Source: CAWBRT01 sp050015355 (lineage in GTDB: Bacteria; Acidobacteriota; Terriglobia; Terriglobales; Acidobacteriaceae). Taken from it: a DNA stretch of 38,204 bases. Both the position numbers and the translations under genes were made by a program. The notes beneath the pieces are model-generated. The model ran no database searches. It saw only the letters and a program-made list of their open reading frames with translations, and was not told the origin of the DNA. This document shows positions 17,586 through 25,354 of this stretch, in pieces (position 1 is the stretch's first letter; the number at the start of each line of letters is the position of its first letter). The stretch is from contig JBEKBO010000032.1 in the NCBI GenBank assembly GCA_050015355.1, positions 1-38,204 of the forward strand. Direction: 5' to 3'.

Positions 17586-18527
17586 CTAGCGCGGCGCATT
17601 TGCTGAATGCGTCGCCGACGTCGAACCCGGCTCCTGGTTTCCATTAAGGCGCACCACTTGCGCTCCCGGGGGCTGCACCAACAGGAACTGGTCCGGCTGG
17701 AGAGGTCCGTTCAAAGTGAGCTTGGTGAATCTGAGGCCGATCGTGTACTCCTCCTCGATCCGCTGGATACGGATATTGGACGGGAACAAAATACCCTGGA
17801 AATCCTTGAAGTCGTTGTAGCGTGCGTCTGTCGCGACGTCTCCTTGCTTGTTGAAGACAAGTTGGCGGTGGGGCAACAGGTCGGTCCGGTCGAAGTAAAC
17901 CTTGCGCGAAAGATGCCACTGCCCGGAGACCGCATCCTTCTCGATTATGTCGAGGATGTAGTTCGACTGTTCCACTTTCGCCTGGGAATCCTTCCCGACG
18001 ATCTCAAAAACTCTTGTCTCCAGCACTGCAATCTCGTCGGCTTGTATTGGGTTGAACAAAAGAGCATCCATGATGATGTGAGGCCGGAGGTTTTCCAAAG
18101 CGTTTGCCGAGGGCTTGGTTACTTCGCTGGGACCGATGATGAACCGGTTCTTCGCCGGAATCCATAATTCGAATCCTTGCGCATTGCTCACCATGTCAAA
18201 GGCCCGGTTCTTGACGATGGGGAATTGCCCGATCATGCGCAGCATGGACGGCTTCTCGGCCAGGATAAAGCCAGTGATATTCGAGTACTCGGTGACCGTG
18301 CCCTTCTTGACTCCGCCCACCGTGGTGGAAATCTCGACTGCGGCGTTCATCGTTTGGATTGCGTTGGCAAGCGCGTTCAGCTTGTTCACCAGTTGCGTCT
18401 GGCTCGCCGCCTGCAAGGGAACATGACTCATGTTCGACTGAACCTTGTGAGACCGGAACAGACAACCGGTGGAGGTCAGCGAAGCAGCCAGCACGGCAAT
18501 CGTAAGCATTCGAGAGTGCAGGTTCAT
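17586..18527 (-). CDS. Putative outer-membrane lipoprotein, LolA/DUF4292-like
   Basis: A 313-residue exported protein. The N-terminus has a hydrophobic signal followed by a probable lipobox (SLTSTGC), so Cys 22 is the likely lipidated residue. The rest looks like the LolA/LolB-type curved beta sheet used by outer-membrane lipoprotein carriers and DUF4292-like proteins: an early helix (LVNKLNALANAIQTMNAAVEI), then alternating strands such as TEYSNITGFILAEKPSMLRMIGQF, GFELWIPAKNRFIIGPSEV and ARYNDFKDFQGILFPSNIRI. This assignment rests on pattern only. It lies between mltG and the FtsX-like permease, 68 bp before the latter, which would suit a lipoprotein or envelope transport role. No catalytic motif is apparent. 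Confidence 0.75.
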   Translation of the reverse strand: MNLHSRMLTIAVLAASLTSTGCLFRSHKVQSNMSHVPLQAASQTQLVNKLNALANAIQTMNAAVEISTTVGGVKKGTVTEYSNITGFILAEKPSMLRMIGQFPIVKNRAFDMVSNAQGFELWIPAKNRFIIGPSEVTKPSANALENLRPHIIMDALLFNPIQADEIAVLETRVFEIVGKDSQAKVEQSNYILDIIEKDAVSGQWHLSRKVYFDRTDLLPHRQLVFNKQGDVATDARYNDFKDFQGILFPSNIRIQRIEEEYTIGLRFTKLTLNGPLQPDQFLLVQPPGAQVVRLNGNQEPGSTSATHSANAPR

Positions 18528-18623
18528 GGCCTGTCCGGATTCGGAGTTTACACAGATGGCGCCCTCTTAGTATAAACGGCAACACGAAATTTGCCGTGGA
18601 CGCGGAAAGCGCTCCACTCGAAA

Positions 18624-19613
18624 TCAACGCTTCACGCTCTGACGTTGCCGATGCCGCCATGCAGCCACGTTGCGAGTATGCTCCTCATAGCTGCTGGTAA
18701 ACCGGTGTCCACCCTGTCCGTCGGCAACGAAATAAAGGTAATCCGAGCGGCCCGGATTCATCGCGGCCTTGAGCGATGCGATTCCGGGATTGGCAACAGG
18801 CCCGGGCGGCAAGCCGGGATGCTTGTAAGTGTTGTAAGCCGAATCGAACTGAAGATCGCTCTGGTAAATTGCGCCGCGATACCGTTGGTTCAACAGCGCC
18901 GCGTAGACGACGGTTGGGTCGGCCGCCAGCAGCATGTGGCGTTGCAGCCGGTTGTAGTAAACGCCGGCCACCAGCGGGCGTTCGGAGTCAATCGCCGTTT
19001 CCTTTTCCACGATAGACGCCATCGTGACCACGGCGTGGACGTTTTCACTCAACCCGATCTGCCGCGATTCCTGCTCGAAACGCCGCACCATGACCTGCAC
19101 CATGTCATGCATGCTCTGCGTGCGCGTGAACTGATACGTATCGGGAAACAGATAGCCTTCCAGCGACGTTGCTTGCGGGTCGAAGCCGCGTACCAGCCCC
19201 ACCTCTACCCGCGTTGCCGCCAGGAAATCGTCCGCCGTTCCCAAACCCGCCTGCTGTACGGCCTGCGCCACCTCAAAGATATTGAAGCCCTCCGGTATGA
19301 CGACCGTGTGGGTGTAAATCTCGCCCAGCGCCAACTTGTCGAACACCTGGATCGCGTTCTGAGGCGCGTCGAAACGGTACTCGCCGGCTTTCAGCGTGCG
19401 CGAACGCCGGAAATAATGAAGCAGCAGAAGAGCACGCCGGCTGCGGATGACGCCACTGGCCTCAAGCCGCCGGGCAATTTGCCTTGTGTGCAGGCCCGGA
19501 GGCAGCAGGACGAACGTTTCGTGCGCCGGAGCCAGCGGCACGAAAAGGGCCCACCCGAGCCAGGCGGCGAACCCTAAAATCGCAAGCACAACTAGCTTAA
19601 AAAAGAAGCGCAT
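18624..19613 (-). CDS. mltG: Endolytic murein transglycosylase MltG (YceG)
   Basis: MltG cleaves nascent glycan strands and is thought to set their length. The 329-residue product has an N-terminal membrane anchor (FFFKLVVLAILGFAAWLGWALF). A LysM-like subdomain (LPPGLHTRQIARRLEASGVI, then VVIPEGFNIFEVAQAVQQAGL) precedes the catalytic YceG domain. Conserved features are LEGYLFPDTYQF, the catalytic Glu in MASIVEKET, and the ending GLPPGPVANPGIASLKAAMNP. Length and order match the family. ruvX lies upstream on the same strand, a common arrangement, but the two are separated by a 445-bp spacer filled by a repeat element. Confidence 0.95.
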   Translation of the reverse strand: MRFFFKLVVLAILGFAAWLGWALFVPLAPAHETFVLLPPGLHTRQIARRLEASGVIRSRRALLLLHYFRRSRTLKAGEYRFDAPQNAIQVFDKLALGEIYTHTVVIPEGFNIFEVAQAVQQAGLGTADDFLAATRVEVGLVRGFDPQATSLEGYLFPDTYQFTRTQSMHDMVQVMVRRFEQESRQIGLSENVHAVVTMASIVEKETAIDSERPLVAGVYYNRLQRHMLLAADPTVVYAALLNQRYRGAIYQSDLQFDSAYNTYKHPGLPPGPVANPGIASLKAAMNPGRSDYLYFVADGQGGHRFTSSYEEHTRNVAAWRHRQRQSVKR

Positions 19614-19704
19614 GTTTCAGTCTATGAATATTCCTCCCAGCCCGGCGCAACAACCATCCGCCCCGGGGCGTTGAGAAGCAAGCTCGGCACGGCTTTCAGC
19701 CCGC

Positions 19705-20061
19705 CAGATCAAACCAGAGAAGCTGTATCCCAAGAGATGAACGTCATTCCGAGCGAGCGACGCCTTGCCTTGAGAGTATTTACGCTGTGCTGCCGCAATG
19801 CGCTCACGAGCTGTGCGACAAATAGCACATCGCTCTCCAGGCCGCGAGCCGGGGTCCCCAGCGACGGCAGTTTTTGCTGTCGCTGGGGTGGGAGCCGAGG
19901 AATCTTTTGTGTTGCTTTGCCGCGGGAAGACACAAGATCCCTCCACTCCGCTCCCCACCCCATCAAACGCAACAGCGGCGTTTGCTGGGGCCCCGGCTTC
20001 GCTTCGGTCGGGATGACGACTCCCTGAAACATCGGGATACACCAACTCTGAAACTGCTCTA
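19705..20061. repeat. Composite palindromic element A between ruvX and mltG
   Basis: The outer ends are inverted: GTATCCC at 19725-19731 and GGGATAC at 20034-20040. Inside these, GTCATTCCGAGCGAGCG faces CGGTCGGGATGAC. Nested within are a perfect 10-bp stem CCCCAGCGAC / GTCGCTGGGG (19856-19865, 19879-19888) and CAAACGC / GCGTTTG around 19964-19984. On the minus strand the right end reads TAG-AGCAGTTTC from the ruvX stop codon (20061-20059) into the element, so the repeat supplies or abuts the stop. At about 350 bp it looks like smaller elements inserted into one another. No ORF inside has coding character. Confidence 0.75.
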
Positions 20062-20526
20062 AACGTCTTCGATCTCCCGTCGTGTTGACATCGACAGCCG
20101 GTTCTCCATGTAATTCTGCAAAATCAACACCGCTGCCAGCCGGTCGACTGCTCCCGCGCGCTTGCGGATCGAGATTTCCGATTCTTTGAGGATGCGGTTG
20201 GCCTCAGCCGAGGTCAATCTCTCGTCCCATAGGCAAACCGGAATCTTGAATTTTTCCCGAAGCTCTTCGGCGAAGGCGCTGACTTTTTCCGCTTGCGTCC
20301 CCGCTTTGCCGCTGAGCCGCAGCGGCAGCCCAACCACCAGCTCGGTTACGCCATAGCGGCGGATCACCGAATGCAACGCGGCCAAGTCAAAACGCTTGTT
20401 CCTGCGCCGAATGGTCTCCATGCCTTGAGCGGTGATGCCAAGCGCGTCGCTGACCGCCAGACCGATCGTCTTGGAGCCAACGTCGAGTGCAAGAATGCGC
20501 CCGGGAGCGGTGGTTTCTACAGCCAT
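20059..20526 (-). CDS. ruvX: Holliday-junction resolvase-like RNase H-fold protein RuvX (YqgF)
   Basis: A 155-residue YqgF/RuvX protein, implicated in 16S rRNA 5'-end processing and Holliday-junction resolution. The RNase H fold is recognised by the first strand ILALDVGSKTIGLAVSD with the catalytic Asp, the VVGLPLRLSGKAGTQA segment, and VCLWDERLTSAEANRIL with the second acidic residue. The C-terminal DRLAAVLILQNYME is also characteristic. It follows the 91-residue unknown on the same strand. Its TAG stop coincides with the first bases of repeat element A (TAGAGCA), one of several such coincidences in this window. Confidence 0.94.
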   Translation of the reverse strand: MAVETTAPGRILALDVGSKTIGLAVSDALGITAQGMETIRRRNKRFDLAALHSVIRRYGVTELVVGLPLRLSGKAGTQAEKVSAFAEELREKFKIPVCLWDERLTSAEANRILKESEISIRKRAGAVDRLAAVLILQNYMENRLSMSTRREIEDV

Positions 20527-20703
20527 GAATTCAGTATAGAGGCACCCGCCGCAATTCCGAGGCTCAAGTTTTGGCGGGTAATCGGAGACGAGCCCGGCTT
20601 CAGGTCGCCAAGCGAAAGCCGTGGCGGCTCACATGAAGCTGTATGCTGGCCCCGGCTTGTACTTGCCAGGCACGTGTCAGTGCGGCTGGCGGGCCCGGCC
20701 GGC

Positions 20704-20730
20704 GGTATACACCCAAATGGAACTGCTCTA
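20704..20730 (-). repeat. Stop-anchored repeat end after the 91-residue ORF
   Basis: On the minus strand the TAG stop of the 20728-21003 gene opens the sequence TAGAGCAGTTCC-n4-GGGTGTATACC, 27 bases long. This has the same length and core as the ends found at the stops of ruvX, the PDZ gene and the pgsA-like gene. Unlike those, I cannot see a matching inverted partner before ruvX, so this may be a solitary or decayed copy. Confidence 0.7.
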
Positions 20731-21003
20731 GAAATCGACCTCCGCATGCGTCATGCCGAGCGCGGCGGCTTGCTGAGGACTGATCTCCAGGTCATCCAGC
20801 GTGAGGTTCCCGGAGCGCGTCAGGGCCGTCCAGGCGCTGTCCAGGGCGGAGGGCTCTAATCCCAGCTCCAGCAGGAAATGGCGGAGTTCCTGGGGCGAGC
20901 CGCAAACCTTGGCAAATGTGCTGCCTGTCATTGTGTAGTTGAGTTGGTAGATATCGCCTCCGTTGGCGATGCGGCGGCGAAAGATGTGCAGAGTCCCGCT
21001 CAT
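20728..21003 (-). CDS. Hypothetical protein, 91 aa
   Basis: Not recognised. A 91-residue soluble protein starting MSGTLHIFRRRIANGGDIYQ. Its first third looks like two beta strands, followed by a helix (SPQELRHFLLELGLEPSALDSAW), and it ends with the acidic stretch LDDLEISPQQAAALGMTHAEVDF. It has no signal peptide, membrane segment or cysteine cluster. I accept it as real because it fits the 60-bp gap after carD and the 200-bp gap before ruvX on the same strand, and its composition resembles its neighbours. Its TAG stop is the first triplet of a dispersed repeat end. Confidence 0.65.
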   Translation of the reverse strand: MSGTLHIFRRRIANGGDIYQLNYTMTGSTFAKVCGSPQELRHFLLELGLEPSALDSAWTALTRSGNLTLDDLEISPQQAAALGMTHAEVDF

Positions 21004-21065
21004 GCTGTTCTTAGATTCCAGCGGCTGGGGAGAGGTTTGCGAGAGCGGAGGCGGTCAACAGCGGT

Positions 21066-21596
21066 TCAGGCTTCGGTGAGGGAGGCCTCGGGAAAGCGCA
21101 GTTTTGACTTTGCGAGTACCCGGCGGAGTTCGTCCTCGACTTCCGTTTCCTCCCAGTTCCGGGCCATGGCCAGTTCGCTGACCAGCAGGTAACGGGCGCG
21201 CTCCAGCATCTTCTTTTCGCGGAAGCTGAGCGGCTTCTGCTGGCCCAATTGCAGCAGGCTTTTCAGCACCGCAGCCACGTCCATCAGGCAGCCGGTGCGC
21301 ATTTTGTCGGAGTTTTCCTTGAACCGGTACTTCCAGTCGCTGTGGCTTTCGCACTTGCCGTCGGTCAAGTACTCGAGGATCTTCTGGATTTCGCCGTTCT
21401 TTACCACCCGCCGCAGACCGACACTGGCGACGTTATGGAAGGGGACCATTACCTTCAGGCTACTGGACTTGATGCGGAGCAGATAGAATCTTTCAACGGT
21501 GCTGCCCATGGTGCGGCTGCTGATCTGTTCTATGATTCCCACACCGTGATTAGGGTAAACAACTTTGTCGCCGATACCGAAGTTTAAGGGATTCAT
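21066..21596 (-). CDS. carD: CarD/CdnL-family transcription factor
   Basis: CarD/CdnL proteins bind the RNA polymerase beta subunit and stabilise open complexes at housekeeping and rRNA promoters. The 176-residue product shows the N-terminal Tudor-like RNAP-interaction domain (FGIGDKVVYPNHGVGIIEQI, then FYLLRIKSSSLKVMVPFHNVASVGLR). A helical C-terminal domain follows (SFREKKMLERARYLLVSELAMARNWEE) with the family's Trp that probes the -10 region. It heads the minus-strand series and is driven by a good promoter at 21655-21684. It is divergent from greA, another polymerase-acting factor. Confidence 0.95.
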   Translation of the reverse strand: MNPLNFGIGDKVVYPNHGVGIIEQISSRTMGSTVERFYLLRIKSSSLKVMVPFHNVASVGLRRVVKNGEIQKILEYLTDGKCESHSDWKYRFKENSDKMRTGCLMDVAAVLKSLLQLGQQKPLSFREKKMLERARYLLVSELAMARNWEETEVEDELRRVLAKSKLRFPEASLTEA

Positions 21597-21654
21597 GCCT
21601 GCCCAACATTACGCCCAGGAAAAAGTGACTCCCGGACACAAGGGAACATTTTTA

Positions 21655-21684
21655 AGTATACGGGAACCGCATGAACCCGGTCAA
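21655..21684 (-). promoter_or_regulatory. sigma70-type promoter for carD
   Basis: Read on the minus strand: TTGACC (21684-21679), 18-bp spacer, TATACT (21660-21655). The start point would be near 21648, about 50 nt before the carD ATG. Confidence 0.65.
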
Positions 21685-21776
21685 TCCGTTCCCTGCGGTG
21701 GAAATACTCGCATCACGATACAATCCGCCGCCCTTAGCCACGGGCTGTATCTCCACGATGGAGGCCAGCGAGGCGG

Positions 21777-21782
21777 TATAAT
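21777..21782 (+). promoter_or_regulatory. -10 element of the greA promoter
   Basis: A perfect TATAAT at 21777-21782, about 30 bp upstream of the greA ATG. No recognisable -35 is present at 16-18 bp. In a lineage with CarD such weak -35 promoters are plausible. Confidence 0.5.
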
Positions 21783-21811
21783 TAAGTCTGATTAATAGTG
21801 AGTCTCACAGG

Positions 21812-22285
21812 ATGCCAGAGCACATAAAGAAAAAGCTCCAAGAGGAGATCCAGGTCCTCGAACACGAGCTGAATGTCGAATTGCCCCGGGAATTGAAGAA
21901 AGCGGTCGCGATGGGCGATCTGAGCGAGAATGCCGAGTATCATATGGCCAAACAGCGGCAGGAGTTCGTCCGCGCCCGTCTCAGCCAGCTCAAGAAACGC
22001 GTTTCCGATCTCTCCATGATCAACATGAACAATATTCCTCGCGACCGCGCCGCGCTCGGCTCGACGGTATTGATTTACGATGCCACTAAAGGCGAGGAAA
22101 TCGAATACAAGCTGGTCACCAGTGAGGAGTCCGACGTAAAGAAGGGCCTCATCTCGACTTCTTCCCCGATCGGCAGGGCTGTGATGGGCAAGAAAGTCGG
22201 CGATTCGGCGATCGTAGTCACTCCGACAGGGAATCGCGAGCTGGAAATCCTGAAGCTGACCACCATTCACGACGAGGACGAATGA
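21812..22285 (+). CDS. greA: Transcription elongation factor GreA
   Basis: GreA enters the RNAP secondary channel and stimulates cleavage of backtracked RNA. The 157-residue product has the N-terminal antiparallel coiled coil with the acidic tip, MGDLSENAEYHMAKQRQEF (Asp and Glu needed for catalysis). A C-terminal FKBP-like domain follows, ending in DSAIVVTPTGNRELEILKL. Length matches the family. A perfect TATAAT lies just upstream (21777-21782). Its TGA overlaps the ATG of the phosphatidyltransferase in ATGA, suggesting translational coupling of two functionally unrelated genes. Confidence 0.96.
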   Translation: MPEHIKKKLQEEIQVLEHELNVELPRELKKAVAMGDLSENAEYHMAKQRQEFVRARLSQLKKRVSDLSMINMNNIPRDRAALGSTVLIYDATKGEEIEYKLVTSEESDVKKGLISTSSPIGRAVMGKKVGDSAIVVTPTGNRELEILKLTTIHDEDE

Positions 22286-22971
22286 CCTGGACGAGTGCCT
22301 TTGGACGCGCCTGCGGAGTAGTGCTCTATAAGATCGTCGACGGCTTGGCGCTGACGCGAATCTCGCCGAACCTGCTGACATTCATAGGCTTGGTCATCAA
22401 TATTGCCGCGGCGCTGCTCTTCGGTTTTGCCAGCGCCGATAACAACCAGCCCCTGTTGTTTCGCTGGGCAGCCGTCGTCATTATCGGGGCCGGCATCTTC
22501 GACATGGTGGACGGGCGCGTGGCCCGCGCCACCAACCAGGTGACCGAGTTCGGCGGGTTTTTCGACTCCGTGGTCGACCGCTATAGCGACGTAGCCCTGT
22601 TTTTCGGACTGCTGGTTTACTACGCCCGCGGGCATCGCTTCTTCTACGTTGTGATGGTGGCTTTCGTCATGACCAGCTCGGTGATGGTCAGCTACACCCG
22701 GGCGCGGGCCGAATGTATGATCGAAAAGTGCAAGGTCGGCTTCATGGAGCGCCCGGAACGGATCGTGCTGATCATCATCGGTGCATTGTTCAACCGCATG
22801 GCGCCGGTTCTGTGGGTGCTTGCCGTGCTCTCGACGATCACGGTGATCCACCGTATCCGCTACACCTACGAGCAGACCACGCTGAGAGAGCGCGCGGAAA
22901 AGGCGCTTGGGGGATCGCGATCCGCCGAACCGCTTCCAACCACGCCTGAATCGGAAATGTCATCCCGCTAG
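22282..22971 (+). CDS. CDP-alcohol phosphatidyltransferase (PgsA/PIP-synthase type)
   Basis: An integral membrane enzyme that transfers a phosphatidyl group from CDP-diacylglycerol to an alcohol acceptor in phospholipid synthesis. The 229-residue product carries the full catalytic motif D74-x2-D77-G78-x2-A81-R82-x8-G91-x3-D95-x3-D99 (within FDMVDGRVARATNQ and FGGFFDSVVD). It has about six hydrophobic helices, including LTFIGLVINIAAALLFGFA and FYVVMVAFVMTSSVMVSY. The acceptor (glycerol-3-phosphate, inositol phosphate or other) cannot be decided from sequence alone. The start ATG overlaps the greA stop. Its TAG stop is the first triplet of the repeat element filling the convergent spacer 22969-23212. 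Confidence 0.92.
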   Translation: MTWTSAFGRACGVVLYKIVDGLALTRISPNLLTFIGLVINIAAALLFGFASADNNQPLLFRWAAVVIIGAGIFDMVDGRVARATNQVTEFGGFFDSVVDRYSDVALFFGLLVYYARGHRFFYVVMVAFVMTSSVMVSYTRARAECMIEKCKVGFMERPERIVLIIIGALFNRMAPVLWVLAVLSTITVIHRIRYTYEQTTLRERAEKALGGSRSAEPLPTTPESEMSSR

Positions 22972-23212
22972 GTCACTTCCCAGTAGGTATATCCCGACAT
23001 AGTCAAACTGTCATGGCGAGCGAAGTCGAGCCACCTTTTGTTTGTTACTGCTGGAAAACAAAGGGTGGCTCCACTCCGCGCTGAGTAGCTTCTTGCTTAT
23101 CGAACGCAATCTCGGGTACGCAGCTTGGCTGCACCAGCCACCGGCGCTCGGCGCTCCGGTCGCCATGACATTCCTTGGGAATTCTTGGATACACCAATAA
23201 GGAATTGCTCTA
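22969..23212. repeat. Element B: palindromic element spanning a convergent spacer, ends on both stop codons
   Basis: The plus strand runs from the TAG stop of the phosphatidyltransferase into TAGGTCACTTCC-n5-GGTATATCCC. The minus strand runs from the TAG stop of the PDZ gene into TAGAGCAATTCC-n5-GGTGTATCC. The two ends are inverted copies with the same spacing. Inside, TGTCATGGCGAGCG (left) faces GGTCGCCATGACA (right), and CCACCTTTTGT faces ACAAAGGGTGG. The entire 244-bp interval between the two genes is therefore one element that includes both stops. It could act as a bidirectional terminator or mRNA 3'-end structure. Confidence 0.8.
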
Positions 23213-24091
23213 GGTCGAGCGCAGCCGCTCCATCTCCGTCTGCAAGGCCCCGAACTCGCGTTGCCAGCCAGGCGGCCAGTCCGAAGGCAGCAGCGAAGAA
23301 CGGTGATTTCGCCCCGGCATGCTGATCGAGAGATTTACCTCCCGCTTGTCCCGGACAACGGTGAGCGCGGTTGAACCGGTGCGGCCGTGCATGGCGCGCA
23401 GCCAGTCGTTGATGTCCGCCACCGCATCCTTTTCGACGCGCACGATCACGTCTCCAGCCTTCAGGCCCGCCGCCGCCGCCGGGCTACCCCTCTCGACCGA
23501 ACGCACCAGCACGCCGCCGCTGCCGTTTCTCACTCCGAAGTATTCGCATAGCTGCGGGGTCAGGTTCTCCAGTACGGCTCCCGTCGGGCCGAGGTGCAAC
23601 ATGTTGATGGCGGGCAAGTCGAAGTCCGGCATGGCAGGAAAGCGTGGAAAGGCGGGCATCGCCGGAGCCGCATTGAGGAAAATCGAGTTGGCAAACTGCG
23701 CGCGATCGGCCAGCGTGAGTTGCACGTTCATGGCTTGTCCGCCGCGCATGAAGCCTAGCGTCACCGTGCTCCCGGGCGGCGTCTGGCGAACAAAGTTGCG
23801 GAGTTGGTCTTCGTTTTCGACCTGGCTGCCGTTGAAGCCGACGATCACGTCGTGCTCCCTCAGGCCTGCTTTTCCGGCCGGGGCATCATGGTCGACCATC
23901 GTCACCTCGGCTCCAGAGGCATTCTTCAGCTTCAGGGACTGCGCGCGCTCGGGCGCGACGTTGCGGATGTTGATCCCGAGGTACGATCCCTGCCTCGCCG
24001 GTGGATCAGGCCAGTCTTGACCGTGCGCCGCGGTCGCCAAACCAAGCAAACCAAACAACAGGATCAAGAAGAGATCAATTCGACGCTTCAT
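23210..24091 (-). CDS. Exported double-PDZ protein (no protease domain)
   Basis: A 293-residue secreted or periplasmic protein with a signal peptide (FLILLFGLLGLATAAHG). PDZ1 covers about residues 35-130 (YLGINIRNVAPERAQSLKL, then DAPAGKAGLREHDVIVGFNG) and PDZ2 about residues 165-265 (VLENLTPQLCEYFGVRN, then GSPAAAAGLKAGDVIVRVEKD). Both resemble DegP/HtrA PDZ domains, but there is no trypsin-like domain and no GNSGG. It is the last gene of the sigma–anti-sigma–beta-helix–PDZ operon, six bases after the beta-helix gene. A role in binding C-termini of envelope proteins, perhaps feeding the sigma pathway, is inference. Confidence 0.88.
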   Translation of the reverse strand: MKRRIDLFLILLFGLLGLATAAHGQDWPDPPARQGSYLGINIRNVAPERAQSLKLKNASGAEVTMVDHDAPAGKAGLREHDVIVGFNGSQVENEDQLRNFVRQTPPGSTVTLGFMRGGQAMNVQLTLADRAQFANSIFLNAAPAMPAFPRFPAMPDFDLPAINMLHLGPTGAVLENLTPQLCEYFGVRNGSGGVLVRSVERGSPAAAAGLKAGDVIVRVEKDAVADINDWLRAMHGRTGSTALTVVRDKREVNLSISMPGRNHRSSLLPSDWPPGWQREFGALQTEMERLRST

Positions 24092-24097
24092 AACTCC

Positions 24098-25324
24098 TCA
24101 TTGGTGTCGCCGGATATCGATTTGCCCGATCGACGTACGGAGATTCAGCAGGGGCCCCCCGCCGCTCAGCACTCCTTCGGCATACATCATCTTTGGCCCC
24201 CAGCCTCCGTCTTCGGCAGTGACCTTCATCTCCGGGAAATCCGACCTGATGCCTTGCCCAGCCGCTATCTCCGTCGCTGCACGCACGGTCAGCGGCACCC
24301 CGTTTTTCACATAAACCACGATGTCGCCGGCCCCGGTGTGCAGCACGGATTCGATGGCCCCGGAAGAACCGAGAAACTCGGCCTGTATTCTCCCCATTCC
24401 ACTGCGCGCGTCCGCTCCCTGTGCCAGCTTCGACAGTTCAATGTTTCCCCCGCCGGTCCTGGCGACGACCGGACCCTTGCTGGAGCCCACGCGGATGTTG
24501 CCGCCACTGGTGCTGACCGTAACCGTACCGCCGGCCTCATCGACGGCAATGTTGCCGCCTCCGGTGTTGATATTGAGAGGTCCGCTACATCGTTGCAGCG
24601 TCACGTTGCCGCCGTCGCTTTGCACAACACCGCCGCCAATCACTCCGAGGTCGATATTCCCGCCGAGAGTATGAATCTCGATGCGGCCCTGCAAGGAACC
24701 GAGAGTAATGTTGCCGCCTCCGGTTCGAGCCAGCAGATCGCCGCTGATTTGTCCGAACTTGAGATTGCCGCCCTGCGTCAGTGCACGCACGGCGCCGCTG
24801 ACCTTGTCCACGGCCACGTCGCCAGCCCGTGTGCTCAGATCGAGCCGTGAGGCGAGGCCGATGACCGCAATGTCTCCATTCCCACTCTCGATCCGGACCA
24901 CTTCCATCGTCGCCGGGATGTGAAGCTCGAAATCGGCGTCGAAGCGTCCCCGCGTATGCGACTCGTCGTTGACCTCCAGAACCGCGCCTTCACCGCTGCG
25001 GGAGGCGTTCACCCGGAAACGTGCGAACTGCCGTTTTGCCTCTTCCTCGCTGCTGGCAAAGAAGCGCTTGCGCACGGTCCAGCGAAGGCCGCTGCCGCCG
25101 CCCTCCACCTTCACGCTGCCCAGCGGAGTATTCACGCGCAGCACACGGGAAACCGGCAACGTGCCGCTGCTCTCCTCCACCCAGGACTGCCCGTCGCGGT
25201 AGACGCGCGCCGCCTGCGCGCCGGCCACACCCGCCAACAGCAGCACCAGGCCGAACGCAAGACCGCTGCGGCGTCCGCGCCGAATCCAGGTGGCCCAAGT
25301 GTCGAGTTTGCCAACGCCGATCAA
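24098..25324 (-). CDS. Exported beta-helix protein, DUF4097-like
   Basis: A 408-residue exported protein with an N-terminal signal (SGLAFGLVLLLAGVAGAQA). From about residue 120 to 330 it consists of short beta-helical repeats built on TGGGNIxLxxLxG-type turns (GGNLKFGQISG, GGGNITLGSLQG, LGGNIDLGVIG, GGNVTLQRCSG, GGGNIAVDEAGG, SGGNIRVGSSKG, GGGNIELSKL). This is characteristic of DUF4097/DUF4098 putative adhesin-like domains. Members of this family often sit beside sigma/anti-sigma or PspC genes, but their biochemical function is not established. It is the third gene of the ECF operon, 30 bp after the anti-sigma gene. Confidence 0.85.
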   Translation of the reverse strand: MIGVGKLDTWATWIRRGRRSGLAFGLVLLLAGVAGAQAARVYRDGQSWVEESSGTLPVSRVLRVNTPLGSVKVEGGGSGLRWTVRKRFFASSEEEAKRQFARFRVNASRSGEGAVLEVNDESHTRGRFDADFELHIPATMEVVRIESGNGDIAVIGLASRLDLSTRAGDVAVDKVSGAVRALTQGGNLKFGQISGDLLARTGGGNITLGSLQGRIEIHTLGGNIDLGVIGGGVVQSDGGNVTLQRCSGPLNINTGGGNIAVDEAGGTVTVSTSGGNIRVGSSKGPVVARTGGGNIELSKLAQGADARSGMGRIQAEFLGSSGAIESVLHTGAGDIVVYVKNGVPLTVRAATEIAAGQGIRSDFPEMKVTAEDGGWGPKMMYAEGVLSGGGPLLNLRTSIGQIDIRRHQ

Positions 25325-25354
25325 TACCTATCTCCCTCGGACGGACGGTGCACT

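Noticed and set aside
19671..20062. Several overlapping ORFs of 60-140 codons between ruvX and mltG
   Set aside because: All derive from the palindromic element A; the peptides contain the familiar repeat-derived 'VIPSER/HPDRSE' strings and not protein domains.
16223..23212. CRISPR array formed by the dispersed repeats
   Set aside because: Copies are few, kilobases apart, palindromic and variable in size; there are no regular spacers and no cas genes.
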